Of a DNA stretch of 61,019 bases, positions 43,274 to 51,957 are shown piece after piece (the stretch's first letter is position 1; each line of letters begins with the position of its first letter). A program made the translations under genes and the position numbers. Below the pieces are notes generated by a model. It did no database searches, was not told the origin of the DNA, and worked only from the letters and a program-made list of their open reading frames with translations. Source of the DNA: Sporosalibacterium faouarense (lineage in GTDB: Bacteria; Bacillota; Clostridia; Tissierellales; VENL01); the NCBI RefSeq assembly GCF_016765695.1, contig NZ_JAETGO010000004.1, forward strand, positions 1 to 61,019, written 5' to 3'.

Positions 43274-43693
43274 ATGATAGAAGTTAAGTTTTACGATGAT
43301 GATACCGTAAGGGAAGGCAAATTGAAGTTTGCAGTTATTATGGCAAAATACAATCAACAATGGATTATGGTACGACATAGAGAAAGGAATACTTGGGAAA
43401 TTCCTGGTGGACATATCGAGAAAAATGAGAAATCAAAAGAAGCAGCAGCAAGAGAGCTTAAGGAAGAAACCGGGGCCCTTGACTTTGAAATAGTGCCAAT
43501 ATGTATATATTCAGTATCAAGAGATGGAGGAGAAGAAAGCTACGGTAAGCTATTTTATGCTAAAATATTCGAAATCGGAAAATTACCAGATAGTGAGATA
43601 TGTGAAATAAAACTCACAGACACAATTACAGGTGACTTAACTTACCCAGAAATACAGCCTAAGCTTGCTAAACGTGTTATTCAGGTTATATAA
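43274..43693 (+). CDS. NUDIX hydrolase
   Basis: The 139-residue protein contains a complete Nudix box, GHIEKNEKSKEAAARELKEE followed by TGA (about 46-68), which fits the G-x5-E-x7-RE-x2-EE-x-G pattern. The family hydrolyses nucleoside diphosphates linked to another group; the substrate is not predictable here. It is the third gene of the cluster with the HAM1-like and deformylase genes. Confidence 0.9.
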   Translation: MIEVKFYDDDTVREGKLKFAVIMAKYNQQWIMVRHRERNTWEIPGGHIEKNEKSKEAAARELKEETGALDFEIVPICIYSVSRDGGEESYGKLFYAKIFEIGKLPDSEICEIKLTDTITGDLTYPEIQPKLAKRVIQVI

Positions 43694-43841
43694 ATAAAGT
43701 AACTAGATAGATTACTTCAATACATTTAGCTGAAATATAACTAATATAATGGTGAAGAGATCAAATTAATATGTAAAGAATGTTTATAAGATATTAGGGT
43801 ATTAAATTGAATAATTATATTTAGTAAGGAGGCAGAGCATT

Positions 43842-44138
43842 ATGAAAAAAAGGATTGTAATGGTATTATTAATTAGTGTATTGGCGGGCATACTTTTAAC
43901 TGGGTGTATTCCAGGGGATGATAGCTATAGTGCAAATGATCCAGCAAACTTTTTATCTGGTGTATGGCACGGATGGATTGCGCCTATATCATTAATTATT
44001 TCTCTATTTAATCATGATATACAAATATATGAGCCAATTAATACTGGCTGGTGGTATGACTTTGGATTTTATATTGCAATAATAAGTGGTTTCGGAGGAA
44101 TTTCATTAAGTAGAAAGAAAAGAAAATCTAGAGACTAA
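43842..44138 (+). CDS. Small lipoprotein with a C-terminal membrane helix, hypothetical
   Basis: The 98-residue protein has a signal peptide with lipobox LLTGC (Cys22), a short exposed region with tryptophans (GVWHGWIAP), and later hydrophobic segments (about 46-58 and 73-88) ending in a basic tail (SRKKRKSRD). Small proteins of this layout occur widely in bacteria; function unknown. AAGGAGG precedes the ATG. csaA follows 11 bases later. Confidence 0.6.
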   Translation: MKKRIVMVLLISVLAGILLTGCIPGDDSYSANDPANFLSGVWHGWIAPISLIISLFNHDIQIYEPINTGWWYDFGFYIAIISGFGGISLSRKKRKSRD

Positions 44139-44149
44139 GGAGTGGAACA

Positions 44150-44479
44150 ATGGCAACTATAGATGATTTTAGTAAGTTAGATATTAGGGTTGGAGAGATA
44201 ATAGAGGTTGAAGATTTCCCCAAGGCAAGAAATCCAAGTTATAAATTAAAAGTTGATTTTGGTGAAGAAATAGGTATTAAAAGGTCCAGTGCACAAATAA
44301 CTGATTTGTATTCCAAAGAAGAGCTAGTAGGAAAAAAAGTTTTAGGAATAGTAAATTTTCCACCAAGAAACATAGCAGGATTTCAGTCTGAAGTGTTAGT
44401 TTTGGGAACATATTCAAAGGATGGTGTAATACTTATAACTTCTGACAAAGAAGCTGATAAGGGAGATAAGCTTGGGTAA
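44150..44479 (+). CDS. csaA: CsaA-type tRNA-binding domain protein
   Basis: The 109-residue protein is a single OB-fold tRNA-binding domain: FSKLDIRVGEIIEVEDFP (about 7-24) and a late NFPPRNIAGFQSEVLVLG (about 69-86) are typical of CsaA, a chaperone-like protein with export-related activity in Bacillus. Normal length for CsaA (110). AAGGAGTGG precedes the ATG. A hairpin terminator follows. Confidence 0.9.
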   Translation: MATIDDFSKLDIRVGEIIEVEDFPKARNPSYKLKVDFGEEIGIKRSSAQITDLYSKEELVGKKVLGIVNFPPRNIAGFQSEVLVLGTYSKDGVILITSDKEADKGDKLG

Positions 44480-44505
44480 AAGTAGAATAGGATTTATGAA
44501 TAAAA

Positions 44506-44545
44506 AAACTGTCCATATATTTTTAATATGGATAGTTTCTTTATT
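44506..44545 (+). terminator. Intrinsic terminator after csaA
   Basis: AAACTGTCCATAT (44506-44518) pairs with ATATGGATAGTTT (44526-44538), followed by CTTTATT. Confidence 0.7.
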
Positions 44546-44646
44546 GTGGTGTAGTTATTGATTTGAAGTTATATTAGAGATTCATATAAATAATTACTTC
44601 ATATTGCAGTATCATAGTATGCGATATTTATTAATTAGTCTTTTTT

Positions 44647-45255
44647 TCATTTGTCACCAAATATAAAATTAATTTTTCGTTTTATACCTTCACAGCATTC
44701 GTCAAAGGCAACATCTTCAGAATATATATATAAAGCATACTCAAAGAATAAGGCACTATAGATTAATTCAATAGCCTCTTTAGTATCAAAATCTTCATCT
44801 AAAACCCTTTTATCTTTTAAGTCATTCAATAAATCTTTTAACTTAAGCATAATTTTATAATCAAGACTTACCAGCTTATGTAGGAAATTAGGATTTGACT
44901 TAAAGCTATTAAGGGATGCCAATAAAAGCTCACGCATAATCTTTTTACTAAACAAATCCAGTTTCTTTACATACTTATAGATAATATTATATACAGCATT
45001 AGAAACACCCTTATTTAAATCTATCATTTCATCAAATTGCATATCATTATTAATGTCAAATTCTTCCTTCATGGCAGCGATAAATATATCTGATTTTGAA
45101 TTATAATAATTGTATACGGTACCTACACCAATTTCTGCCCTTTGTGCAATTTCTTCGGTAGTACACTCTTCATAACCATTTTCCTTAAATAATTCCTTTG
45201 AAGCTTCAAGAATTTTTTTTCTAGTTAACTCTTTTTTCTTACTACGTAGTCCCAT
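44647..45255 (-). CDS. TetR/AcrR family transcriptional regulator
   Basis: The 202-residue protein has an N-terminal TetR helix-turn-helix (about 8-55: TRKKILEASKELFKENGYEE, then TTEEIAQRAEIGVGTVYNYY) and a helical ligand-binding domain. No obvious target transporter is adjacent on the same side; the CsxC-like gene to the right is divergent. A GTGAAT...ATTCAC inverted pair lies just upstream of its start (45274-45302). Its ligand is unknown. Confidence 0.88.
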   Translation of the reverse strand: MGLRSKKKELTRKKILEASKELFKENGYEECTTEEIAQRAEIGVGTVYNYYNSKSDIFIAAMKEEFDINNDMQFDEMIDLNKGVSNAVYNIIYKYVKKLDLFSKKIMRELLLASLNSFKSNPNFLHKLVSLDYKIMLKLKDLLNDLKDKRVLDEDFDTKEAIELIYSALFFEYALYIYSEDVAFDECCEGIKRKINFIFGDK

Positions 45256-45273
45256 AATAATACCCCCTAAAAA

Positions 45274-45302
45274 GTGAATTTATTTATTATGAACACATTC
45301 AC
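45274..45302. promoter_or_regulatory. Candidate operator of the TetR-type regulator
   Basis: GTGAAT (45274-45279) and ATTCAC (45297-45302) form an inverted pair, and TGAA-CACA-TTCA (45290-45301) is a tighter palindrome within it, 20-50 bases upstream of the regulator start. Confidence 0.4.
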
Positions 45303-45449
45303 ATTTTATACCCATAAAATTAATTTGTCAATTAATAAATAAAATCTATAAAATATGTAACCAAACTTGTGTCGGGGCATAGTATGTACTAGGATTTGGA
45401 CAACAGATCTAATTCAACTAATATTAATAAATGGGGGAGTTGAAAATAT

Positions 45450-46301
45450 ATGGCTAAAAATGGGAAAGCTTCAGTTTCTAATGTAGAGGTTTCTCTAAAT
45501 AATGTTCAAAGTAAAGCAAATGCAAATAGTGAAAGCAACAATAATATTTTAAATCATAGAGATTATTGTGCAGATGTACACGGTGGAACAGTAGAATCCT
45601 GTGATAACATTTCAACAGATATTACGCCAATAACTAGCGGAGTAGTGGCTAAAATACCAGTAGTTTTATCAGAGTTCACAGTAAGAATTGCTATAAATTC
45701 AAAAATTGAATTACCTGAACCCGCTATAGAGATAAAGAATATTAAGAAAAGAGTAAAAATAACTCAATGCTTATTACTTCAAAACACCAATGTGCTATTT
45801 ATAAAAGGATTTATAAGAAAGAACATTGATTACTCAACTAGAGATTGCTCAAATAAAAAGGCTATATGTGGCGACATCCATCATTGTACTGTAGATGTAC
45901 CTTTCCAATGTACTACTATAGTTGCATTTAATGGAACCACTCCAGCACCTGTAGTAACTAATACTCAATCAGAATTTGAATATTTTAGAAGACAAGAATT
46001 ACCAAGAGAATTTGCAGAAAAAGATAAGCTATTAGCTGGAGATTTATCAGAATATAATCAAATGAGTACTGAAAATCTTAATGAGCTTCCTTTCTGTGAG
46101 TTAATTAGTTCAAGAATAGTTGAATTTGATGAGTACTTGAATAGAACTCCAATATATAAACCACATGCACCATTTGAAGAAAAAGAATTTGAAGAAATAG
46201 AAGAAAAAATGGTAGTATTCTTAACCCTTAAACTTCTTCAAAATCGTCAAGTTGCAATTGGTTCTATAGGGGGAATTGTAAGGCCTTGTGAAGATTGTTA
46301 A
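45450..46301 (+). CDS. CsxC-like spore/exosporium protein, cysteine-rich
   Basis: The 283-residue soluble protein begins with an Asn/Ser-rich stretch (about 1-35) and has a core with IPVVLSEFTVRIAINSKIEL, EIKNIKKRVKITQCLLLQNT, FIKGFIRKNIDY and VDVPFQCTTIVAFNG. This arrangement matches, from memory, the CsxC family of clostridial exosporium proteins and related spore proteins. About ten cysteines are spread along it (including the C-terminal PCEDC), compatible with cross-linking in a spore outer layer. GGGGGAG precedes the ATG at about 12 bases. A paralogue follows. The family name is moderately sure; a structural spore role is inferred. Confidence 0.6.
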   Translation: MAKNGKASVSNVEVSLNNVQSKANANSESNNNILNHRDYCADVHGGTVESCDNISTDITPITSGVVAKIPVVLSEFTVRIAINSKIELPEPAIEIKNIKKRVKITQCLLLQNTNVLFIKGFIRKNIDYSTRDCSNKKAICGDIHHCTVDVPFQCTTIVAFNGTTPAPVVTNTQSEFEYFRRQELPREFAEKDKLLAGDLSEYNQMSTENLNELPFCELISSRIVEFDEYLNRTPIYKPHAPFEEKEFEEIEEKMVVFLTLKLLQNRQVAIGSIGGIVRPCEDC

Positions 46302-46316
46302 AGATATAGTTTTTAA

Positions 46317-46346
46317 GAACATCTGTCTGCTTAGACGGATGTTTTT
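46317..46346 (+). terminator. Intrinsic terminator after the first CsxC-like gene
   Basis: AACATCTGTCT / AGACGGATGTT with loop GCTT, then TTT. It indicates the two paralogues are separate transcripts. Confidence 0.75.
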
Positions 46347-46430
46347 AATTATATTAACTTATTTTATGAGATGAACTAAAGTACTAATATTAGCATAAAA
46401 TATATTATATTACTGTATTTTTATGTACTA

Positions 46431-47231
46431 ATGGTGAAGGAGTTGATAATAGAATTGAAGGAGCATAGTAAATCAATGAAATATAAAAAAGAACCTAAGG
46501 TTAGCAGTAAAATTTTAGGCGATTGTGTAAGCACTATAGAGAGCATAGATGCTTATCTAGATGATATAATAGTTGAAGTACCAGTTGTTTTAGCTAAATT
46601 CATATTATTTATTAGTTTAAGTTCATATGTTATGATGCCTGATGGAACAAGTAAAATTAAAGATATTTCTAATAATTTGAAGATAACTAAAAGCATTTTA
46701 ATGCCTAATACCAATATTGTTTTTATTGATGGTATTATAAATAAAAAGATATCATACTATACTTTTCTACCTTCTGGAGTAATAGGGGATACTCAAACGA
46801 GAAAGCAATATAAGATTAATATTCCTTTTGAATGTGTCGCTGATATTATTTTTAATGGGGATAAACCTTTACCTATAGTTGAATCTAGCGAAGTGGAAAC
46901 AAACTATTATAGTAATTCTAAAGGTGGAAGAAATTATTATATAGATGATAGTTTTCTAGAATCGGATTCAAAAACAAGGAGTAAAATATCAAATATATAC
47001 TTTAATAAATCACCATATTGTGAAATAATAAAATCTGACATAGTAAGTAATAATGAATTGATAAAAAATAAAAAGATTCATAATATTAGCAAACCCCTTG
47101 GAATATTAGAATTGACAGAAATTAGAAGCGAAATGGTTGTTGAAATAACTATGAGGATAGTACAAGATAAGAATGTAGCTATAAGTGGAGATGAAGCTTC
47201 TAGGAAAGAAATTGATAAAAATGATACTTAA
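46431..47231 (+). CDS. CsxC-like paralogue, cysteine-poor
   Basis: The 266-residue frame repeats the architecture of the gene upstream: VEVPVVLAKFILFISLSSYV, KIKDISNNLKITKSILMPNT, IDGIINKKISYY, INIPFECVADIIFNGD and SEMVVEITMRIVQDKNVAI align with matching parts. Only three cysteines remain. The first codon is uncertain: ATG 46431 has no ribosome site, while TTG 46455 and ATG 46476 lie 12-13 bases after GAAGGAG copies. CATAAAATA at 46394-46402 resembles a sporulation-type -10 element, but no matching -35 is evident. Probably a second spore-surface protein that has diverged. Confidence 0.55.
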   Translation: MVKELIIELKEHSKSMKYKKEPKVSSKILGDCVSTIESIDAYLDDIIVEVPVVLAKFILFISLSSYVMMPDGTSKIKDISNNLKITKSILMPNTNIVFIDGIINKKISYYTFLPSGVIGDTQTRKQYKINIPFECVADIIFNGDKPLPIVESSEVETNYYSNSKGGRNYYIDDSFLESDSKTRSKISNIYFNKSPYCEIIKSDIVSNNELIKNKKIHNISKPLGILELTEIRSEMVVEITMRIVQDKNVAISGDEASRKEIDKNDT

Positions 47232-47239
47232 AATTAAAT

Positions 47240-47280
47240 AAGGAAGGTACTGAACTCAGATGAGAACATTACCTTCCTTA
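47240..47280 (+). terminator. Hairpin, probable terminator after the CsxC-like paralogue
   Basis: AAGGAAGGTA and TACCTTCCTT form a perfect 10-bp stem around a 20-base loop, followed by a weak T-containing tail. Confidence 0.5.
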
Positions 47281-47378
47281 TACTTACATTATATCATACT
47301 AAAAATTTGAAAAAAAGTCTTATGTTTCAAGAATCCTTCCTATATAATAGAAACACTATCTTTTAGGGAGGGGTTTTA

Positions 47379-48575
47379 TTGAAAAAAGGCATCAGAGACA
47401 AGAATATCATAATGTTGTTCATAGGGGGATTTATATCTAACATTGGTGACATGATGTATAATTTAGCTTTAACTATAACATTGTACACAGCATCTCAATC
47501 TATAACTCCAGTTGCAATAATGTTTTTGGCAAGGGGAGTTTTAAGAATTCCTATTCAATATTTATCTGGTATTTTGGCAGATAATTTCAACAGAAAGTAT
47601 ATTATAATAGTTACAAATATTATTAGTGTTCCTGTAGCTTTGTCTCTAGTTTTAATGAATAAAGGGAGTCTGTGGATAGGATATGTGGTTGCATTTTTAT
47701 TACAATCTTTAAATGATATAGACATATGTTCAGAAAACTCTATATTACCTGAGTTAGTTAAAAAAGAAGAATTAGCCGAAGTAAATTCAATATTTTCAGT
47801 TTTAGGGAAAATAGCGATATTCATATCACCTGCTCTAGCTGGTCTTTTATACAAATCATATGGTACAACAAGTATTTTTATAATTAATTCACTAACTTTT
47901 CTAATAGCTGGTCTAGCATTTACTTTAATAAAGTATATTCCACAAAATACTATTGGATCAAACAAAAGCAATATTCTAGCTTCTGGATTTAAAGGTTTTA
48001 AATTAATTAAATCTTATGGTTCAGTAATTCTTATATTTATAGTGATGAGCAGCTTCTCTCTATTAGGTATGATGTATGAGGTAATGAAGGTAGCAGTATC
48101 AGATATTAATTTAGGACTTGGAGCTGATGGAATTATATACTTTGGCTATGCCCTTGCGATAGGAGGTTTAGTATCTCCTTTGATAGTAAAATTCATAAAG
48201 AAAAAAGAAATTAATATATTCATAGTAGCATCATTAGTTGTGGCATTTACTTACATAGTATGGAGTAGCACACATAATATTTATATTTCCTTCATCATTC
48301 TTATAATAGCTGGATTGTTTAAAAGTATCCAAGGAATATACTCTACAACAATAATTCAAAAGGACATATCTAATCAATATATAGGAAGGATATTTGCATT
48401 ATATAAAATGATATTGACTTTAACTGCCATGATTGGTATTTCTCTTTCGCCAATACTCTACAGGTTTATTGGAATAAGGTATATCTTCCTATTGTTTAGC
48501 TTGCTAGCTATTTTATTATCATCATTTGCCTTGGTTTATAATATGAAAAAAAATACTATTAAAATTACGAATTAA
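47379..48575 (+). CDS. MFS transporter, exporter type
   Basis: The 398-residue protein has 12 predicted helices and the MFS landmark FLARGVLRIPIQYLSGILAD (about 49-68) with NFNRKYIIIVTN after it. The overall pattern (GGFISNIGDMMYNLALTI at the N-terminus) fits drug/siderophore-type exporters such as the enterobactin exporter group. TTG start behind GGGAGGGG. Substrate unknown; it is monocistronic. Confidence 0.8.
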   Translation: MKKGIRDKNIIMLFIGGFISNIGDMMYNLALTITLYTASQSITPVAIMFLARGVLRIPIQYLSGILADNFNRKYIIIVTNIISVPVALSLVLMNKGSLWIGYVVAFLLQSLNDIDICSENSILPELVKKEELAEVNSIFSVLGKIAIFISPALAGLLYKSYGTTSIFIINSLTFLIAGLAFTLIKYIPQNTIGSNKSNILASGFKGFKLIKSYGSVILIFIVMSSFSLLGMMYEVMKVAVSDINLGLGADGIIYFGYALAIGGLVSPLIVKFIKKKEINIFIVASLVVAFTYIVWSSTHNIYISFIILIIAGLFKSIQGIYSTTIIQKDISNQYIGRIFALYKMILTLTAMIGISLSPILYRFIGIRYIFLLFSLLAILLSSFALVYNMKKNTIKITN

Positions 48576-48669
48576 TTATGTGAGTAAATCAAAGCCCAGA
48601 TGAAATCTTGTAAAAATATATTTAATTTGTAAATATTCAATTTTTAAAAACAAAAAGGTGGTGAAATAT

Positions 48670-49236
48670 GTGAGAAAAATATATGGGACTGATAGGTTAA
48701 TTCTTAAAACCTTTACAAATTCATTTAAAGAAGCACAAGCTGTTTTGAATTTTTATGAAAGGAATAGAGAGTTTTTTAAACCCTGGGAACCCTTAAGAGA
48801 TGAAGAATTTTATAAGCTTGAAAATAGAAGGGACATATTATCATGGGAATTAAATTCTATGAGAAGAAAAGAGAGCATAAGATTATGGATATTTGATAAA
48901 AATGATACTAAATTTGAAGATATTATGGGGATGGTTAGCCTTACTAATATCATAAGGGGAGCTTTTCAATCATGTTTTCTAGGCTATGCTATGGATAAGG
49001 ATGCTATTAATAAAGGATATGCTACAGAGGCAATTGGAAAGGCCATAGAAATCGGTTTTAATGAGCTTAATCTACATAGAATAGAAGCAAATATAATGCC
49101 TAAGAATAAGGCATCTTTAAGAGTTGCAGAAAAGCTTGGGCTTCAAAATGAAGGATTAGCTAAAAATTACTTGAAGATTAATGGTGAATGGGAAGACCAT
49201 ATTCATATGGTAATATTAAATGAAAAAATGGAGTAA
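48670..49236 (+). CDS. GNAT family N-acetyltransferase (RimJ/RimL type)
   Basis: The 188-residue protein opens GTDRLILKTF and has LGYAMDKDAINKGYATEAIG (about 107-126) followed by GFNELNLHRIEANIMPKNKASLRV-type sequence, the standard acetyl-CoA-binding core of RimJ/RimL N-terminal acetyltransferases. GTG at 48670 is selected: AAAGGTGGT is seven bases upstream, while GTG codons at 48658 and 48661 lie within that site. Likely acetylates the N-terminus of a protein; the target is unknown. Confidence 0.88.
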   Translation: MRKIYGTDRLILKTFTNSFKEAQAVLNFYERNREFFKPWEPLRDEEFYKLENRRDILSWELNSMRRKESIRLWIFDKNDTKFEDIMGMVSLTNIIRGAFQSCFLGYAMDKDAINKGYATEAIGKAIEIGFNELNLHRIEANIMPKNKASLRVAEKLGLQNEGLAKNYLKINGEWEDHIHMVILNEKME

Positions 49237-49263
49237 ATGGGTAAAAACCATTTGCTCCATTTT
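49230..49263. terminator. Bidirectional terminator
   Basis: GGAGTAAATGG (49230-49240) and CCATTTGCTCC (49248-49258) pair with one mismatch, followed by ATTTTC. It overlaps the stop of the acetyltransferase gene and faces the convergent ridA-like gene. Confidence 0.7.
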
Positions 49264-49315
49264 CTTATACTCAATAGAATTGATTATACTTTCAAAAATC
49301 CTTTAGAAGCTATTC

Positions 49316-49696
49316 TTATATTATTGCTACAGCTTCAATCTCAACATTTCCATCTAGTGGTAATCTTGCTACCTCAACGCAAGCTCTAGCTGGTTTATGC
49401 TCATTGAAGAATTCTCCGTAAACTTCATTAATATCCCCGAATTGATTCATATCTTTTATGTATATATTAACCTTAACTACATCTGTTAATGAAGCACCAC
49501 CTTCAGCTAATACTTCCTTCAAGTTTGTTAAAGACATTCTAGCTTCACTTTTAATATCATCTTGAACAAGCTTTCCAGTTTCAGGATTAATAGCTAACTG
49601 ACCAGATGTATATATCATGTTTCCAGCCTTCATACCTTGTGAGTAAGGACCTATAGCCTTTGGTGCTTTTTCAGTTGAAATTACTACCTTTTCCAT
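49316..49696 (-). CDS. ridA: RidA family enamine/imine deaminase
   Basis: The 126-residue protein has all marks of RidA/YjgF: the N-terminal APKAIGPYSQGMKAGN (about 11-26), YTSGQLAINPETG and the C-terminal PARACVEVARLPLDGNVEIE (about 102-121), with the carboxylate-binding Arg in the RAC motif. It hydrolyses reactive 2-aminoacrylate-type enamines produced by PLP enzymes. GGAGGGA precedes the ATG on the reverse strand. Confidence 0.93.
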   Translation of the reverse strand: MEKVVISTEKAPKAIGPYSQGMKAGNMIYTSGQLAINPETGKLVQDDIKSEARMSLTNLKEVLAEGGASLTDVVKVNIYIKDMNQFGDINEVYGEFFNEHKPARACVEVARLPLDGNVEIEAVAII

Positions 49697-49926
49697 ATTT
49701 ATCCCTCCAGTTAATAGTTCAACATAATTTATTTATTCAAGAATATTTTACCACTATTTTTATGGCGAGTAAAACTAATTTGAAAATTAAAGATGGAAAA
49801 ATCCTATTATCAGCTATTAATTTAGATATATCTAATGTTAAGTTAATGACGGTCTAGTACTTTAAATGTATATTTAGCAGGAAATGTATTTATTTATAAG
49901 AAAACAAGGCATACTATTTTAATAAT

Positions 49927-49990
49927 AGAGTGAACTGCTCATCACTTGCCTGCGCAGAAGAGGTGGCTTCTAGTATTTTATACTAGAACT
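49927..49990 (-). mobile_element. Possible solo right end of an IS200/IS605-type element
   Basis: Read on the reverse strand, a hairpin (CTAGTATAAAATACTAG) is followed by GAAGCCACCTCTTCTG and then GAGCAGTTCAC. That is the order GAAGCC, imperfect hairpin, AGTTCAC seen in IS605/TnpB-type right ends and at the left edge of this window. No transposase or tnpB is nearby, so it would be an orphan end. The rest of the 427 bases between ridA and the next gene holds nothing else recognisable. Confidence 0.35.
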
Positions 49991-50123
49991 TTTCCTGTTT
50001 TCAAGAATTGTGCCTTTGATATTTTATAGTTAAAGTTTTAAATAGGAAGCTCATAACGATTAAAAAAATGAAAAAAAGTGGTATAATTTAGAATATATAA
50101 AAAAGGGAGATTGAGGTGACATT

Positions 50124-51911
50124 TTGAAGAAAAGAATAGATGAGAACATAAATGATATAAACGAAAATACAGTTAAAAAGCATCAAATTATTTCTTACAC
50201 GATATTGGCAATTACAGGTTTAATATTCTTTATTTTTGTTAATTTAGGTATGAAGGTTAATGAAAGCTACTACTTAGGGAATGTATTGATTATACCAGGA
50301 TTATTTTTGTTTTTCAAAGCTAATAAACACTATAAAACTCTTCAAAGAGTTATGTATCTAAAGGAGCAATGGGGGAAGTCACAAAAACAAAATAAAAAGA
50401 AAAAGGCCTCCACACTATATAATCATTTAAGCAATAAAGGCAATGAAGGATTTCTTGATGATCAGACTTGGCATGACTTAAATATGGATAATATATTTTA
50501 TAAGCTTAATCGAACCCATTCTACACCAGGGAGAGAGGTTTTATATAAAATGCTAAGAAAACCATTATTTGATGCTGACAAACTAAATGCTAGAGCAAAA
50601 CAAATAAATAAATTTCAAGAAAATGAAAGTTTAAGAATCAGAACTCAATTGATTCTTATGAATTTAGGAATTGATTCATCATTTAATGCTACTGATTTCC
50701 TTTGGGAAGAAGTGCCGAAGCCTAGTAAATTTAGATATATATTTCTCTTAATGTCAATTTTAGCTATAGCAGCTATAGGGCAAATATTCTTTACTGGGAT
50801 TAAAGGAGCTATTTTAATATTACCTGTCTATTTAATCAATCTTTTTGTACACAATTATATGAGTCGTAGATACTCCCATAAGATTCCTACTATAAGCTAT
50901 ATAAATGCTATTATTAACTCTGGAATAGATATGAGTAAAATAAAATCTGATGAGTTAGTTGAACATGTAGATATACTTAAAGAATGTACAAATAAGACAA
51001 AGAAGATATTAAAAAAGACAATTTTTCTAAAGAAACAGCTTTATAATGATATCACTGATATAATGTATGAATATTTTAAAATATTCTTCCTGTTAGAAGT
51101 CAATAGCTTTAATGCTGCCATTAGTGATATAAATAAGAATATTAATGAGATAAGGAATATATATTTAACCTTGGGAGAAATAGATGCCCTTCAATCAATT
51201 GCATCCTATAGGACTGATATTGAAAACTATTGTGAGCCAGAATTTAATGATAATAAAGTATTGCATATAGAAGAGGGTGTTAATCCTTTAATAGAAAAGC
51301 CAGTAGCAAACTCTATAGATATAAACCAGAAAGGCATTTTGATAACCGGATCAAATATGGCTGGCAAATCAACCTTTTTAAGGACTGTAGGAGTAAATGT
51401 AGTATTTGCCCAAACCATATGTACATGCTTAGCATCTAAATATAGAGGAAAGTTATATAATATATTAACATCTATAAGCCAAACCGATGATTTGACTAAG
51501 GGTAAAAGCTTCTATTTCACTGAATCTGAACGAATACGTAGAATGATAGAATTATCAAATAGAGAGTATCCAACTCTATGTATTGTGGATGAAATGCTTT
51601 CAGGAACTAATTCCATGGAGCGGGTAAATGCATCAGAAGAAATCCTTAGATACATGATTAAGAGAAATGTTTTAGTAATAGTGGCTACCCATGATTTGGA
51701 TTTGGCAAAGAGACTATATAATGATTACAAATGCTATTATTTTAATGATAATGTTACCAAAGAAGGTTTAGACTTTGACTATAGTATAAAAGAAGGTATA
51801 GCAGTTACCTCAAATGCTATAAAACTTTTAGATTATTTAGGATATCCTGAAGAAATAGTAGCAAAAGCTAAAGAAAAGGTTGCTCATAATATGGAGAGAT
51901 TTGGAAGTTAG
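50124..51911 (+). CDS. Membrane-anchored MutS-like ATPase
   Basis: The 595-residue protein joins membrane helices to a MutS-type ABC ATPase. Two N-terminal hydrophobic helices (about 23-41 and 52-65) and two more at about 205-245 flank a lever/clamp-like helical region, and the C-terminus has Walker A ITGSNMAGKST (about 406-416), ISQTDDLTKGKSFYFTE, Walker B LCIVDEMLSGTN and ATHDLDLA. The DNA mismatch-recognition domain of MutS is missing. Proteins of this class are annotated as MutS-related in Firmicutes with no established role; a membrane site argues against ordinary mismatch repair. TTG start behind GAGGTGAC. Confidence 0.85.
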   Translation: MKKRIDENINDINENTVKKHQIISYTILAITGLIFFIFVNLGMKVNESYYLGNVLIIPGLFLFFKANKHYKTLQRVMYLKEQWGKSQKQNKKKKASTLYNHLSNKGNEGFLDDQTWHDLNMDNIFYKLNRTHSTPGREVLYKMLRKPLFDADKLNARAKQINKFQENESLRIRTQLILMNLGIDSSFNATDFLWEEVPKPSKFRYIFLLMSILAIAAIGQIFFTGIKGAILILPVYLINLFVHNYMSRRYSHKIPTISYINAIINSGIDMSKIKSDELVEHVDILKECTNKTKKILKKTIFLKKQLYNDITDIMYEYFKIFFLLEVNSFNAAISDINKNINEIRNIYLTLGEIDALQSIASYRTDIENYCEPEFNDNKVLHIEEGVNPLIEKPVANSIDINQKGILITGSNMAGKSTFLRTVGVNVVFAQTICTCLASKYRGKLYNILTSISQTDDLTKGKSFYFTESERIRRMIELSNREYPTLCIVDEMLSGTNSMERVNASEEILRYMIKRNVLVIVATHDLDLAKRLYNDYKCYYFNDNVTKEGLDFDYSIKEGIAVTSNAIKLLDYLGYPEEIVAKAKEKVAHNMERFGS

Positions 51912-51916
51912 CATAA

Positions 51917-51957
51917 TGTGATATATCTCACTTTATTTTATGGTATATATCACATTA
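51917..51957. promoter_or_regulatory. Paired CRP/FNR-like sites
   Basis: TGTGATATATCTCACT (51917-51932) fits TGTGA-N6-TCACT, and about 10 bases on, the reverse complement of TGTGATATATACC lies at 51942-51954. Together they make a 9-bp perfect inverted repeat, GTGATATAT / ATATATCAC. A TATAAT (51976-51981) follows, putting the second copy near -40 of the ferredoxin gene downstream, as for an activator of the CRP/FNR superfamily. Confidence 0.5.

Noticed and set aside
45355-45400. Sporulation sigma promoter before the first CsxC-like gene
   Set aside because: CATAGTATG only partly fits a sigma-E/K -10 and no -35 partner at the right distance is convincing.
49660-49857. A 65-codon forward frame overlapping the ridA promoter region
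   Set aside because: No ribosome site, no protein-like pattern, and it covers the start of ridA on the other strand.
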